Shown piece after piece: positions 51,052 through 58,559 of a stretch of DNA of 64,000 nucleotides; positions within the stretch are counted from its first letter, which is position 1; every line of letters begins with the position of its first letter. This DNA is from Solirubrobacteraceae bacterium (lineage in GTDB: Bacteria; Actinomycetota; Thermoleophilia; Solirubrobacterales; Solirubrobacteraceae). The stretch covers positions 62,001 to 126,000 of the forward strand of contig JADGPL010000006.1 in assembly GCA_017882455.1 (NCBI GenBank), written 5' to 3'. The translations under genes were made by a program, and so were the position numbers. The notes beneath the pieces were generated by a model, which was given only the letters and a program-made list of their open reading frames with translations, was not told the DNA's origin and searched no databases.

Positions 51052-51639
51052 GTGGGGGACCGGCATCGGCAGCGGTGGGGGATTGGCGACGCTCTGGTCG
51101 AGGTACTGGCGGACTCGAGCGGTGGAAGCCGAGCCGGGGCGTTGATCCCGAGCCCAGCGGCGTTCGCGGGTTCGTACAGGCGCGCATCGCCGCACGTCCG
51201 CGAGATCGACATGCTCCCGTTGCTGCGCGAGATCCTGACCGAGCACAAGGCCGCCAACGCCACCGGCCCCAACGACCCGATCCTCACCACCCGCCACGGC
51301 AACGCCCGCAACCGCCACAACCTACGCCAGCGCGTCGTCGCCCCAGTCGCAGCCAAGGCAGAAGACCTGCTCGCCCAGCGCAGCGGCCAGCCGCTCCCTC
51401 ACGGGATCACCCCGCACAAGCTCAGGCACACGTTTGCCTCGGTGCTGTTCGCGATCGGCAAGGACCCCACCTACGTGATGCACCAGCTCGGGCACGCCGA
51501 CCCTGCGTTCACGCTGCGGGTGTACGCGCACATGATGCGCCGCAGCCCCGAGGAGCGCGAAGCGCTCAAGGCGCTCGTCGAAGGCCACGACTGGACGCTG
51601 GGCGAAGACACCGCGGAAGCGTCAGCCGAGCAGCGGTAG
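51052..51639 (+). pseudogene. 3' remnant of a tyrosine-type integrase
   Basis: The readable C-terminal core includes REIDMLPLLREILTEHK, HKLRHTFASVLFAIGKD (HxLR) and LGHADPAFTLRVYAHMM (H..Y). The first catalytic arginine region, the arm-binding domain and the SAM-like domain are missing; the 5' sequence is a low-complexity frame without these motifs. A recent degenerate integrase, consistent with an old mobile element that entered near the tRNA. Confidence 0.75.
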
Positions 51640-51710
51640 GCCCGCCACACCATCCGCGATCGCCCGCAACGCCTCCGCAGCACCGTGGCGAAGCTGGGCA
51701 CACAGCAGGC

Positions 51711-51992
51711 TCAGGGCTGGAGTTTCAGGCTGCCCCGGAGCCTTTGCTGGACATCTTGCCAAGCTGCGTCGAGAGCCTGCGGCGGAGTCTTGCCAGCCCC
51801 CTGGCCTAGTGTCGTTCCAAGAGAATCAGCAGCCGTGACGGAGAAATCCCCTCCGTCACGGTTGCGACACAGCGTGAATCTGACAGTGACCGTCTTCTTC
51901 TCGTTGGGCGTCAACGCGGCCGAGGTCGGGCTCGCTTTCATCGGACCTCGGCCGGTACCGAAGATCGCGGTGAACCTCTCCTCGGAAGACAC
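51711..51992 (-). CDS. hypothetical small protein
   Basis: 93 residues from a GTG at 51992; reads RFTAIFGTGRGPMKASPTSA, VTVRFTLCRNRDGGDFSV and DAAWQDVQQRLRGSLKLQP. No family recognised. Coding appearance is moderate. It lies opposite to the end of the integrase remnant. Confidence 0.4.
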   Translation of the reverse strand: MSSEERFTAIFGTGRGPMKASPTSAALTPNEKKTVTVRFTLCRNRDGGDFSVTAADSLGTTLGQGAGKTPPQALDAAWQDVQQRLRGSLKLQP

Positions 51993-52372
51993 GATGGAAG
52001 CCTTTCACATGGCTCACCCAAAGAGCGGACCGCCCGTCAGGACCCCGATCGGTACCGCTGACCTCACCGAGCTCGTCGGACAGCGCACTGGCCAGAAGAC
52101 CCTGCAAACACGGGGCTGCTGACCGGTCCAGACTCGCCACAACCCCCCGCTGCTGCCTAATCGCTGCCCAATCCCAGAGGCCACCGCTCACGTCAAACCA
52201 ACAAAAAACCCCGCATTCGCGGGGTCTTTCATATCGGGGCGAACGGCTAAGGTCGGCTATCTAGAGCCGATTTCGAGCCATCTGCGGTCCGTTTGCGGTC
52301 TTCGAGACAGTCCCGATCCGGCGACCGAGGTGGCGCCAGGCTAGGTGATAGGGGCTATGCTACCATGCCACT
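51993..52372. other. gap within the island
   Basis: 380 bp with a strong terminator-like hairpin at 52209-52228 and no gene. The segment 52232-52241 shares ten bases with the 3' end of the tRNA-Pro; probably chance. Confidence 0.5.
52209..52228. terminator. bidirectional rho-independent terminator
   Basis: CCCCGC-ATTC-GCGGGG with AAAAAA upstream and TCTTTC downstream. On the minus strand the stem is followed by TTTTTT, so it is best oriented for minus-strand transcripts such as those from the nuclease/TIR operon reading through; on the plus strand a weaker T-run follows. Confidence 0.7.
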
Positions 52373-52582
52373 ATGGCTAAGAACCTGACTGTTCGCCTGG
52401 ACGACGACCTCGCGTCCGACACGGAGGCGTTGGCACGCGCCGAAGGCAAAAGCCTCAACGAGACGGTCAAGCACGCCCTCGCCGAGGCGGTACAGCGCCG
52501 GCGGGAAGACCCCGAGTTCAAGGCGCGTGTACGTCGCATCATCGAAGAGGATCGCGAGCTGCTAGAGCGGCTCGCCAAGTGA
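52373..52582 (+). CDS. RHH antitoxin of a Doc toxin
   Basis: 69 residues. KNLTVRLDDDLASDTEALARAEGKSLNETVKHALAEAV is a ribbon-helix-helix start; the charged tail (DPEFKARVRRIIEEDREL) is the neutralising part. GTGA overlap with the toxin gene. Usual Doc partners are Phd-type; an RHH partner is an alternative arrangement. Confidence 0.85.
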   Translation: MAKNLTVRLDDDLASDTEALARAEGKSLNETVKHALAEAVQRRREDPEFKARVRRIIEEDRELLERLAK

Positions 52583-53013
52583 GCATTTGCTACGTCGAGC
52601 TCGCCGACTACCTCGCCATCGCCGCCGAGATAACCGCGCTCGACACCAACACACTCATAAGGGTCACGAAGGTCGATCTCGCCGAGTCAGCGCTGCACGC
52701 GCCGGCAGCCAGTTTCGGCGAGACCGAGTTCTACCCCGACTTCATCGACAAGGCCGCGGTTCTCGTCGTGCGCCTGGCCAAGAACCATCCACTGCCCGAC
52801 GGCAACAAGCGAGCGGCGTGGGTGGCGCTCCGCCTGTTCATCGAGATCAACGACTGGACATGGCAGACCACACCGATCGTCGATGACGCCGAGCAGGCAG
52901 TGCTCGCTATCGCTGCCGGCACATGGAGCCAAGACGACGCGAGCGCCTGGCTACGAAGTCACCTCGCGCCGGCGTCGACGGTCTTGCCGCCGGATGAGCC
53001 AGGGAGGCAGTGA
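52579..53013 (+). CDS. Doc/Fic-family toxin
   Basis: 144 residues from GTG 52579. The active-site Fic loop is HPLPDGNKRAAWVAL (HxxxDGNKR), with LDTNTLIRV and DIDKAAVLVVRLAKN-like helix before it. Doc phosphorylates EF-Tu; Fic enzymes AMPylate. The short length and the D/GN variant fit Doc. Convergent with the nuclease gene. Confidence 0.9.
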   Translation: MSICYVELADYLAIAAEITALDTNTLIRVTKVDLAESALHAPAASFGETEFYPDFIDKAAVLVVRLAKNHPLPDGNKRAAWVALRLFIEINDWTWQTTPIVDDAEQAVLAIAAGTWSQDDASAWLRSHLAPASTVLPPDEPGRQ

Positions 53014-53018
53014 ATTGG

Positions 53019-53999
53019 CTAGGTGAAAAGCTGGTCGGCGTTGTCGGTGAAACCGTCGCCATCGCGCCAGATGACAGCGATGCGTTGACCGTGCAGAAGG
53101 TCGATGAGGTCTTGTGAGGGGCGCGCTTCAAGCAAGGTCGCGCGTCGTGGAGTCGGGTCAATCAGTCGCGCGTAGTCGGCAAGCTGTCCGATTGCCATAC
53201 GCACGTCGCCGCGCGAGTTTCCAGCCTTCGCCTCGATGAGCTGGCGGCGCGTTTCGTTATACAGGTCGCTATACAGCGGGCCGCCGGCTTCAGGGACGGT
53301 GATCTTGTGTCGGCAGACCGAGTCACCTTGGCGTGTTAGGTGGGCGGCGAAGTCAGCCACGAGCTTATTCTCTTCGCGCCGCGCCCTGACGACCTCGTTC
53401 TTTGTCTTCGTGTCGTAGGCTTCGACCTTCCCCTGTTCGATCGGTATTGGATCGATGACAGGGCGCGGCAGGGGTTTAGTTGGACTGCGGGGTCTCTTGA
53501 CCGGGGCTTGCAGCCCTTCTAGCAAGGACTGGGCGCGCTCGCCCTGCTCGACTGTGAGATGGCGGTAGCCCTTCTGATTGAGCGAGCTGCGCATTACGCC
53601 GATCTCTTCCACCATCGGCGCGATCTCGGGATCAACGGCGTTTAGACAGCGGATGGCTGTCACGACACCCCACCTATCGCCCTCGCGCGGACGGGCGCCT
53701 TCTCGATCTACGAGGGGCGGATCCCAGCGAGGCTCCTCGGTGACTTCAAGGATCGCCGGACACTTGCGGACAAGCTCAGGGGGACAACCTCGCGCATTGG
53801 CGATGCAGACCACCAGCCTGTCTCCCGTCGCGTACCTGGGACCGTGGGGCGGCAGCACCTCATTGAGCGAGGGACGAGGCCTCTTGGTCCAAAGCGAGGA
53901 GCTATTGCCAGGCGCATCGGTTACCCACGGCGCCTCTTTCCAGTACGAGGCATCTTCCCGCGAGTCCGCCCAGTGTACGAGCTTGAGCCACCAGCCCAT
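53019..53999 (-). CDS. PUA/EVE-like plus PD-(D/E)XK nuclease, candidate restriction enzyme
   Basis: 326 residues. Residues 1-160 look like an EVE/PUA-superfamily reader by pattern (YATGDRLVVCIANARG, CPAILEVTEEPRWDP, WGVVTAIRCLN, IGVMRSSLNQKG, LTVEQGERA). A proline-rich linker (165-190) follows. Residues 210-326 carry a PD-(D/E)XK core: D245 in LYSDLYNETR, then E256-A-K258 in LIEAKAG, then RMAIGQLADYARL at 267-279. EVE-type domains read modified bases; such a fusion would be a modification-dependent endonuclease. It is encoded downstream of the TIR-like gene. The EVE assignment is tentative; the nuclease core is firmer. Confidence 0.75.
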   Translation of the reverse strand: MGWWLKLVHWADSREDASYWKEAPWVTDAPGNSSSLWTKRPRPSLNEVLPPHGPRYATGDRLVVCIANARGCPPELVRKCPAILEVTEEPRWDPPLVDREGARPREGDRWGVVTAIRCLNAVDPEIAPMVEEIGVMRSSLNQKGYRHLTVEQGERAQSLLEGLQAPVKRPRSPTKPLPRPVIDPIPIEQGKVEAYDTKTKNEVVRARREENKLVADFAAHLTRQGDSVCRHKITVPEAGGPLYSDLYNETRRQLIEAKAGNSRGDVRMAIGQLADYARLIDPTPRRATLLEARPSQDLIDLLHGQRIAVIWRDGDGFTDNADQLFT

Positions 54000-54051
54000 C
54001 CTTCAACCCTATTCGTTCGCCTGGCGGCGACCTCAGCCGATGACCCCGGAC

Positions 54052-54546
54052 CTACTCGAGCTCCCGAAGCAGTTTCGGTTTCCAGGCCCCGGCGCCGTCG
54101 ATCGGTATGTAGGCGATCCCGTCCGTGTCGGAGGGAAGCTCGACGCCATCCTCATACAACACAGCGACGTGGTCCCGTCCGAGGCGCCCATAGAAGAACC
54201 CCATCTCGAGGACGACGTTCTGGCGGGCGCGTGGATGGAGGACGTGCTCAGAAGTCCCACCTACATCGTCCGCGGTGAGCAAGATCACGGCCCAGCCCGC
54301 CTCGGACGCGTGCCGTTCGAACTTCTCAATCAGCGTCTGACCCCTATTCGCCTGTTCGTGGAGAATGACCGCCTTACGTCCGCCTTGCTCGTTGATCGTG
54401 CGCGCGACCTGTTCGCGGACGAGTTCGTTGTGGCCATGGACCACAAAGACGCCTGTAGGCACTGGCTTCTCCTCTGGCTCGGGATCGGTCGCCAAACGGG
54501 ACGGCATCTCTGCGAACTCGAGCCGTTCGACTAGCGACTGCAGCAC
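54052..54546 (-). CDS. TIR-like PF10137-type nucleotide-binding/NADase protein
   Basis: 164 residues starting at GTG 54546, the only start between an upstream in-frame stop and the domain. TGVFVVHGHNE (strand 1), ILHEQANRGQTLIEKFERHA, VILLTADDVGG, QNVVLEMGFFYGRLGRDHVAVL and YIPID match the TIR-like PF10137 group (CAP12/Pycsar-type, predicted NADase). E114 in VVLEMGF is the catalytic-glutamate candidate. The N-terminus is only 30 residues, so a usual extra N-terminal domain is absent. Next gene on the strand, 52 bp downstream, is the nuclease. Probable role: NAD+ depletion on infection. Confidence 0.82.
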   Translation of the reverse strand: MLQSLVERLEFAEMPSRLATDPEPEEKPVPTGVFVVHGHNELVREQVARTINEQGGRKAVILHEQANRGQTLIEKFERHASEAGWAVILLTADDVGGTSEHVLHPRARQNVVLEMGFFYGRLGRDHVAVLYEDGVELPSDTDGIAYIPIDGAGAWKPKLLRELE

Positions 54547-54682
54547 ATTCAGGCAGGACGCGTGCCGGTCGAGGGCGGGAGATCGGAGTCATGTGCCGAA
54601 GCGATGCTCGGCGATCCGACGCTAGCCAAGGACCTTGCGGTCCACTTCACTCGTCGCTGCGGTCCCTCTGCGGCCCCAATCC

Positions 54683-54757
54683 CCACGAACACCCACGAAC
54701 ACAAGCGAACAGCGGCCCACGAGTCCCAGCGTCTTCGCGGCTGCTCGCTTGTGTTCG
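54683..54757. repeat. tandem and inverted repeats beside tRNA-Pro
   Basis: CCACGAACAC is repeated twice in tandem (54683-54702). An 18-base arm at 54696-54713 pairs with 54740-54757 (one mismatch) around a 26-base loop, and GTTCGCGGCTGTTCGCGG follows. Such clustered short repeats next to a tRNA look like integrase arm-binding sites of an attachment region. The rest of 54547-54782 holds no gene. Confidence 0.5.
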
Positions 54758-54782
54758 CGGCTGTTCGCGGACTTAAGGATTA

Positions 54783-54856
54783 TCGGGGCGCCGAGATTCG
54801 AACTCGGGACCTCACCGACCCGAACGGTGCGCGCTACCAGGCTGCGCCACGCCCCG
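54783..54856 (-). tRNA. tRNA-Pro(CGG)
   Basis: Complete cloverleaf on the minus strand: acceptor CGGGGCG pairing with CGCCCCG, D-arm GCGC...GCGC, anticodon stem CACCG/CGGTG with loop TTCGGGT (anticodon CGG, proline), T-stem CCGAG/CTCGG with loop TTCGAAT, discriminator A. 74 nt, CCA not encoded. The 3' end faces the TIR/nuclease island, the usual orientation of an integration site. Confidence 0.95.
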
Positions 54857-55004
54857 ATGTCCCCCCGCAGTATCACACAAGGCCGCTCCCGCCCGAGTGC
54901 TGCCGCTCGGGCCATCCCGCCTGAGCGTTCCTCCTCGACGCCGCCACGTGGGGCGTTCCCGTCTGCCCACCACCACCCCCGCCCCAGCGCTATGGTCGCA
55001 ACCG

Positions 55005-55850
55005 ATGCCCGCCCCCATCAACGACATCCTCGCCGAGCTGGACCGCCTGCTCGAGCCAGGCCGCTTCGAGGACTACTGCGTCAACGGCCTGCAGGTCCCA
55101 GGCGCCGAGCAGATCTCCACGCTGGCCACAGGCGTCTCGGCCCACGCCGAGCTGTTCGAGCTGGCGGCCGCCGAGGGCGCCGAGCTGCTGCTGGTCCACC
55201 ACGGCCTCTTCTGGGGCTCCGGGATCACGGCCATCGACCCGGTCCTCGCGCGCCGCCTGCGCCTCCTCTTCGACTCAAACATCGCCCTCGCCGCCTACCA
55301 CCTCCCCCTGGACGCCCACCCCCAGCTGGGCAACAACGCCCTCCTCGCCCGCGCCCTCGGCGCCGAGGGCGAGCTCGAGCCCTTCGCCCTGCACCGCGGC
55401 CAGCCCATCGGCTTCATCGCCCGCCTGCCCCGGGACCCCGACGAGCCCGGAAGCCCCACCGGCGAGCCCCGCTCCGCCGGCGAGCCCCCCGGCCCCGGCC
55501 CCGCCCCCGGCGAGGGCATCCCCGCGACTGAGCTCTTCGCGCGCGTGCGCACGGTCACCGCCCGTGAGCCCCTCGTCTACGACACCGGCCCCGAGCGAGT
55601 CCGCCGCCTGGCGATCGTGTCGGGGGCAGGGGCCGACTACCTCGAGGACGCCGCCGCCGCTGGGGCTGACGGGCTGCTCACCGGCGAAGTGCCCGAGCGG
55701 GCCATGGCCCAGGCGCGCGAGTCCGGACTGCACCTGATCGCCGCCGGGCACTACGCCACAGAGACCTTCGGCGTGAAGCATCTGGGCGAGCAGCTGGCCG
55801 AGGGCTTCGGCCTGCGCCACGTCTTCCTCGACGTGCCCAACCCCGTCTGA
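55005..55850 (+). CDS. Nif3-like dinuclear metal centre protein
   Basis: 281 residues from ATG 55005. Conserved pattern: FEDYCVNGLQVPG near 22-34, LLLVHHGLFWG (metal ligands), AAYHLPLDAHPQLGNNALLA, then a Pro/Gly-rich insert (PRDPDEPGSPTGEPRSAGEP), and GADGLLTGEVPERAMAQ with AAGHYATETFGVK at the end. YbgI/DUF34 family; forms hexamers with a dinuclear metal site, role proposed as GTP cyclohydrolase I type 2-like or unknown. The low-complexity insert of about 30 residues is unusual. Confidence 0.9.
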   Translation: MPAPINDILAELDRLLEPGRFEDYCVNGLQVPGAEQISTLATGVSAHAELFELAAAEGAELLLVHHGLFWGSGITAIDPVLARRLRLLFDSNIALAAYHLPLDAHPQLGNNALLARALGAEGELEPFALHRGQPIGFIARLPRDPDEPGSPTGEPRSAGEPPGPGPAPGEGIPATELFARVRTVTAREPLVYDTGPERVRRLAIVSGAGADYLEDAAAAGADGLLTGEVPERAMAQARESGLHLIAAGHYATETFGVKHLGEQLAEGFGLRHVFLDVPNPV

Positions 55851-55854
55851 CCCG

Positions 55855-55945
55855 CCCCGCGGCCGGCCGGCCCACCACCCCGCGCCCGGCCGGCCCACCA
55901 CCCCGCGGCCGGCCGGCCCACCACGCCGCGCCCGCCCGGCCCACG
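55855..55945. repeat. 23-bp GC-rich tandem repeat
   Basis: Four imperfect 23-base units of the form GGCCCACCACCCCGCG(G/C)CCGG follow the Nif3-like stop. Repeat contents are pure GC with CCACC; no spacers, so not CRISPR. The rest of 55946-56131 is GC-rich low complexity before the ligase gene. Confidence 0.75.
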
Positions 55946-56131
55946 GCCCCTCCCCCCGGCGGCCCACCGCCCGCGGGCGCCCGGCGCCACCGCGCCCGCA
56001 GGCACGGGCGGGCCGTCCCTGCGCCCCGGCCCACCGCCGCACGACCAGATCAATGCTCCACCCCGTACCAATCGGCGCAAGCAGCGACTAAGATCAGACG
56101 TCCATTCGCTGTTCACGAGGAGGGAGCTCTG

Positions 56132-57964
56132 ATGGAGGCCACGGCCACTACGACGGGGTCGAAGACGATCGCCGACCTGATCCCGAGCGCGGCCGGTGAG
56201 CATGCCGAGAAGGCAGCCGTGCGCTACAAGCGAGACGGGGCCTGGCAGGATGTCTCCTACACCCAGCTGGCAGACATCGTCGGAGAGATCGGCCTCGGCC
56301 TGATCGACCTCGGCGTGCAGGCCGGCGAGCGGGTGTGCATCCTCGCGAACACCCGCCCCGAGTGGTCCTATGTGGACATGGCCGCCACCTCGGCCGGCGC
56401 TGTGGTGGTGCCGATCTACCAGACCAACTCCCCCGAGGAGTGCCTGTGGGTGATCTCCGACTCGGGCGCCTGCGCGATCGTGTGCGAGGACGACGAGCAG
56501 CTCGCCAAGGTCGCGGCCGTTCGCGACCAGGTCCCCAACCTGCGCACGGTCATCGTGATGGACACCCCAGGCGGCCAGCCCGCTGGCAACGGCGCCTCCA
56601 CGATCGAGCGCCAGCTCGACGCGATCACGCTCGAGGAGGTCCGCGAGCGCGGGCGCACGCACGCGGTCGAGGAGCTCGAGGCCCGCCGGGCGGCCGTCAA
56701 GCCCGAGGACCCCTTCACCTTCATCTACACCTCGGGCACCACCGGCCCGCCCAAGGGCTGCGTGCTCACCCACGGCAACTACCGCGCCATCATCGACATG
56801 ATCCGGGAGGCCGGGGAGATCGAACAGGACGAGATCATCTACCTGTATCTCCCCCTCGCCCACTCCTACGCCCTGCTGATCCAGCTGGCCGTGTTCGACC
56901 TGGGCGGGACCCTGGCCTACTTCGGCGGGGACACCAAGCAGATCGTGCCAGAGCTGCTCGAGGTCAAACCGACCTACCTGCCGTCCGTGCCACGCGTGTT
57001 CGAGAAGATCTACACGCTCGCCCAGGGGGCCATCCAGTCCAAATCGCCAGAGGAGCAGGAGCAGGCGCGCCAGGCGATCGCCCTCGGCATGAAGGTGCGC
57101 GACATGATCAACCGGGGCGAAGAGGTCCCCGAGGAGCTCAGGGCGCCCTTCGAGCAGGCCGACGAGCAGCTGTTCAAGAACGTCCGCGCCATCTTCGGCG
57201 GGGACGTTCGCCGGGCCACCAGCGGCGCGGCCCCCATCGCCCGCGAGATCCTCGAGTTCTTCTGGGCCTGCGGCGTGCCCGTGCTGGAGGGCTACGGCAT
57301 GACCGAGACCGCCACCGCGGCCACCGTCTCCACGATCGAGAACCACCGCTTCGGCACCGTCGGGCGCGCGCTCCCGGGTGTCGAGCTGAAGATCGCCGAG
57401 GACGGCGAGATCCTGATCAAAGGGCCGAACATCTTCCACGGCTACCACAACATGGCCTCCACGAGCTTCGGCTCGGTGGAGCAGGGATGGCTGCACACGG
57501 GTGACCTCGGCGCGATCGACGAGGACGGCTACCTCTCGATCACGGGGCGCAAGAAGGACATCATCATCACCGCCGGCGGCAAGAACCTCACGCCGGCCAA
57601 CCTGGAGAACGACCTCAAGCAGTGCCGCTGGATCTCCCAGGCGGTGATGCACGGCGACCAGCGTCCCTACCCGGTCGTGCTGATCACCCTCGACGAGGAG
57701 GAGATCCCGATCTACGCCCGCGAGCACGGGCTGCCCGAGGACATCGCCTCGCTCGCCAAGGATCCGGCCATCCGCGAGCTGATCCAGCAGGAGATCGACC
57801 GTGTCAACGCCAAATACGCGCAGGTGGAGCAGGTCAAGAAGTTCGCCATCCTCGACCACGACCTCTCCCAGCCCACCGGCGAGCTGACCCCCACGCTCAA
57901 GGTGAAGCGCAACGTTGTCAACGAGAAATACTCTGGTGTATTCGACTCACTCTATGCGGGCTGA
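56132..57964 (+). CDS. AMP-forming long-chain acyl-CoA ligase (FadD15-type)
   Basis: 610 residues. ATP/AMP motif YTSGTTGPPKG near 205, A5 GYGMTETATAATV near 390, A7 LHTGDLG near 455, A8 GRKKDIIITAGGKNLTP near 475 and the A10 lysine at the end (TPTLKVKRNVV). Length and motif spacing match the FadD15-like long-chain group that adenylates fatty acids and forms the CoA thioester. A strong GAGGAGGGAG ribosome site lies before the ATG. Single gene. Confidence 0.93.
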   Translation: MEATATTTGSKTIADLIPSAAGEHAEKAAVRYKRDGAWQDVSYTQLADIVGEIGLGLIDLGVQAGERVCILANTRPEWSYVDMAATSAGAVVVPIYQTNSPEECLWVISDSGACAIVCEDDEQLAKVAAVRDQVPNLRTVIVMDTPGGQPAGNGASTIERQLDAITLEEVRERGRTHAVEELEARRAAVKPEDPFTFIYTSGTTGPPKGCVLTHGNYRAIIDMIREAGEIEQDEIIYLYLPLAHSYALLIQLAVFDLGGTLAYFGGDTKQIVPELLEVKPTYLPSVPRVFEKIYTLAQGAIQSKSPEEQEQARQAIALGMKVRDMINRGEEVPEELRAPFEQADEQLFKNVRAIFGGDVRRATSGAAPIAREILEFFWACGVPVLEGYGMTETATAATVSTIENHRFGTVGRALPGVELKIAEDGEILIKGPNIFHGYHNMASTSFGSVEQGWLHTGDLGAIDEDGYLSITGRKKDIIITAGGKNLTPANLENDLKQCRWISQAVMHGDQRPYPVVLITLDEEEIPIYAREHGLPEDIASLAKDPAIRELIQQEIDRVNAKYAQVEQVKKFAILDHDLSQPTGELTPTLKVKRNVVNEKYSGVFDSLYAG

Positions 57965-58002
57965 CCCCGCAGCCGGCCATCTAGCTGCGAACATAGAGGC
58001 CG

Positions 58003-58485
58003 ATGCGCAGCGATCCATCAGATAACGGGGGGCTGTTCGTAGGGCGCCGCCCGGGGACTGCTCCTGTGCGCTTTCGCAAGCTGCCAGAGCGGGCGAGCGA
58101 GCTGCGCCAGCGCGTCGACGGCTCCTTCGCCGGCCTGCTGCTCGCGGGCATCGTCCTCGTCAGCCTGCTCTGCTGGGGGCCGATCCCGCTGGCCTGCCTG
58201 TGGCTGGGCTCCGAGGCCGATTACCTCTCGGGCAGCGTCGGCCTGGGCATCCTCGTCTCGTTCATCGCCCTGTTCGTGCTGCTGTTCGGCGCGCTCTCGG
58301 TTCTGCGTCGCCTCGACAACATGTGGATCCTGGTGCGCCGCGCCGCCGGCCACGACCAGCGCTCGGGCGCCCTGGGACGGATCTTCGCCGTGACGGCAGC
58401 CGTCTGCGGGATCATCTTCGCGGTCTGGTTCATCGTCATCCACGGACCCGGCTCGAGCACCTTCTCGGGCAACGGCGGCGTGTGA
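58003..58485 (+). CDS. small membrane protein of unknown function
   Basis: 160 residues with about four hydrophobic helices: FAGLLLAGIVLVSLLCW, LACLWLGSEADYL, GLGILVSFIALFVLLFGAL and FAVTAAVCGIIFAVWFIVI. The N-terminus is basic and cytoplasmic-like. No family recognised. It sits between the acyl-CoA ligase and the aminotransferase, 38 bp after the former. Confidence 0.75.
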   Translation: MRSDPSDNGGLFVGRRPGTAPVRFRKLPERASELRQRVDGSFAGLLLAGIVLVSLLCWGPIPLACLWLGSEADYLSGSVGLGILVSFIALFVLLFGALSVLRRLDNMWILVRRAAGHDQRSGALGRIFAVTAAVCGIIFAVWFIVIHGPGSSTFSGNGGV

Positions 58486-58559
58486 GCGGGCAGGCCCGCT
58501 GCGCTGCGTCCCCGCGCGGACCCCGCTCCAAGCGCGCCGTCCAAATGAGGACTTGAACC

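Noticed and set aside
52232-52241. Ten bases (TATCGGGGCG) identical to the 3' end of tRNA-Pro, as a possible att site
   Set aside because: Too short to distinguish from chance in a GC-rich window; tRNA att repeats are usually much longer. The match does not extend on either side.
55855-55945. Direct repeats considered as a CRISPR array
   Set aside because: The units are contiguous with no unique spacers and no cas genes are present.
55751-57859. A 702-codon minus-strand frame opposite the acyl-CoA ligase
   Set aside because: Antisense shadow; composition is leucine/aspartate/valine-heavy and lacks motifs, whereas the plus frame has all AMP-ligase motifs.
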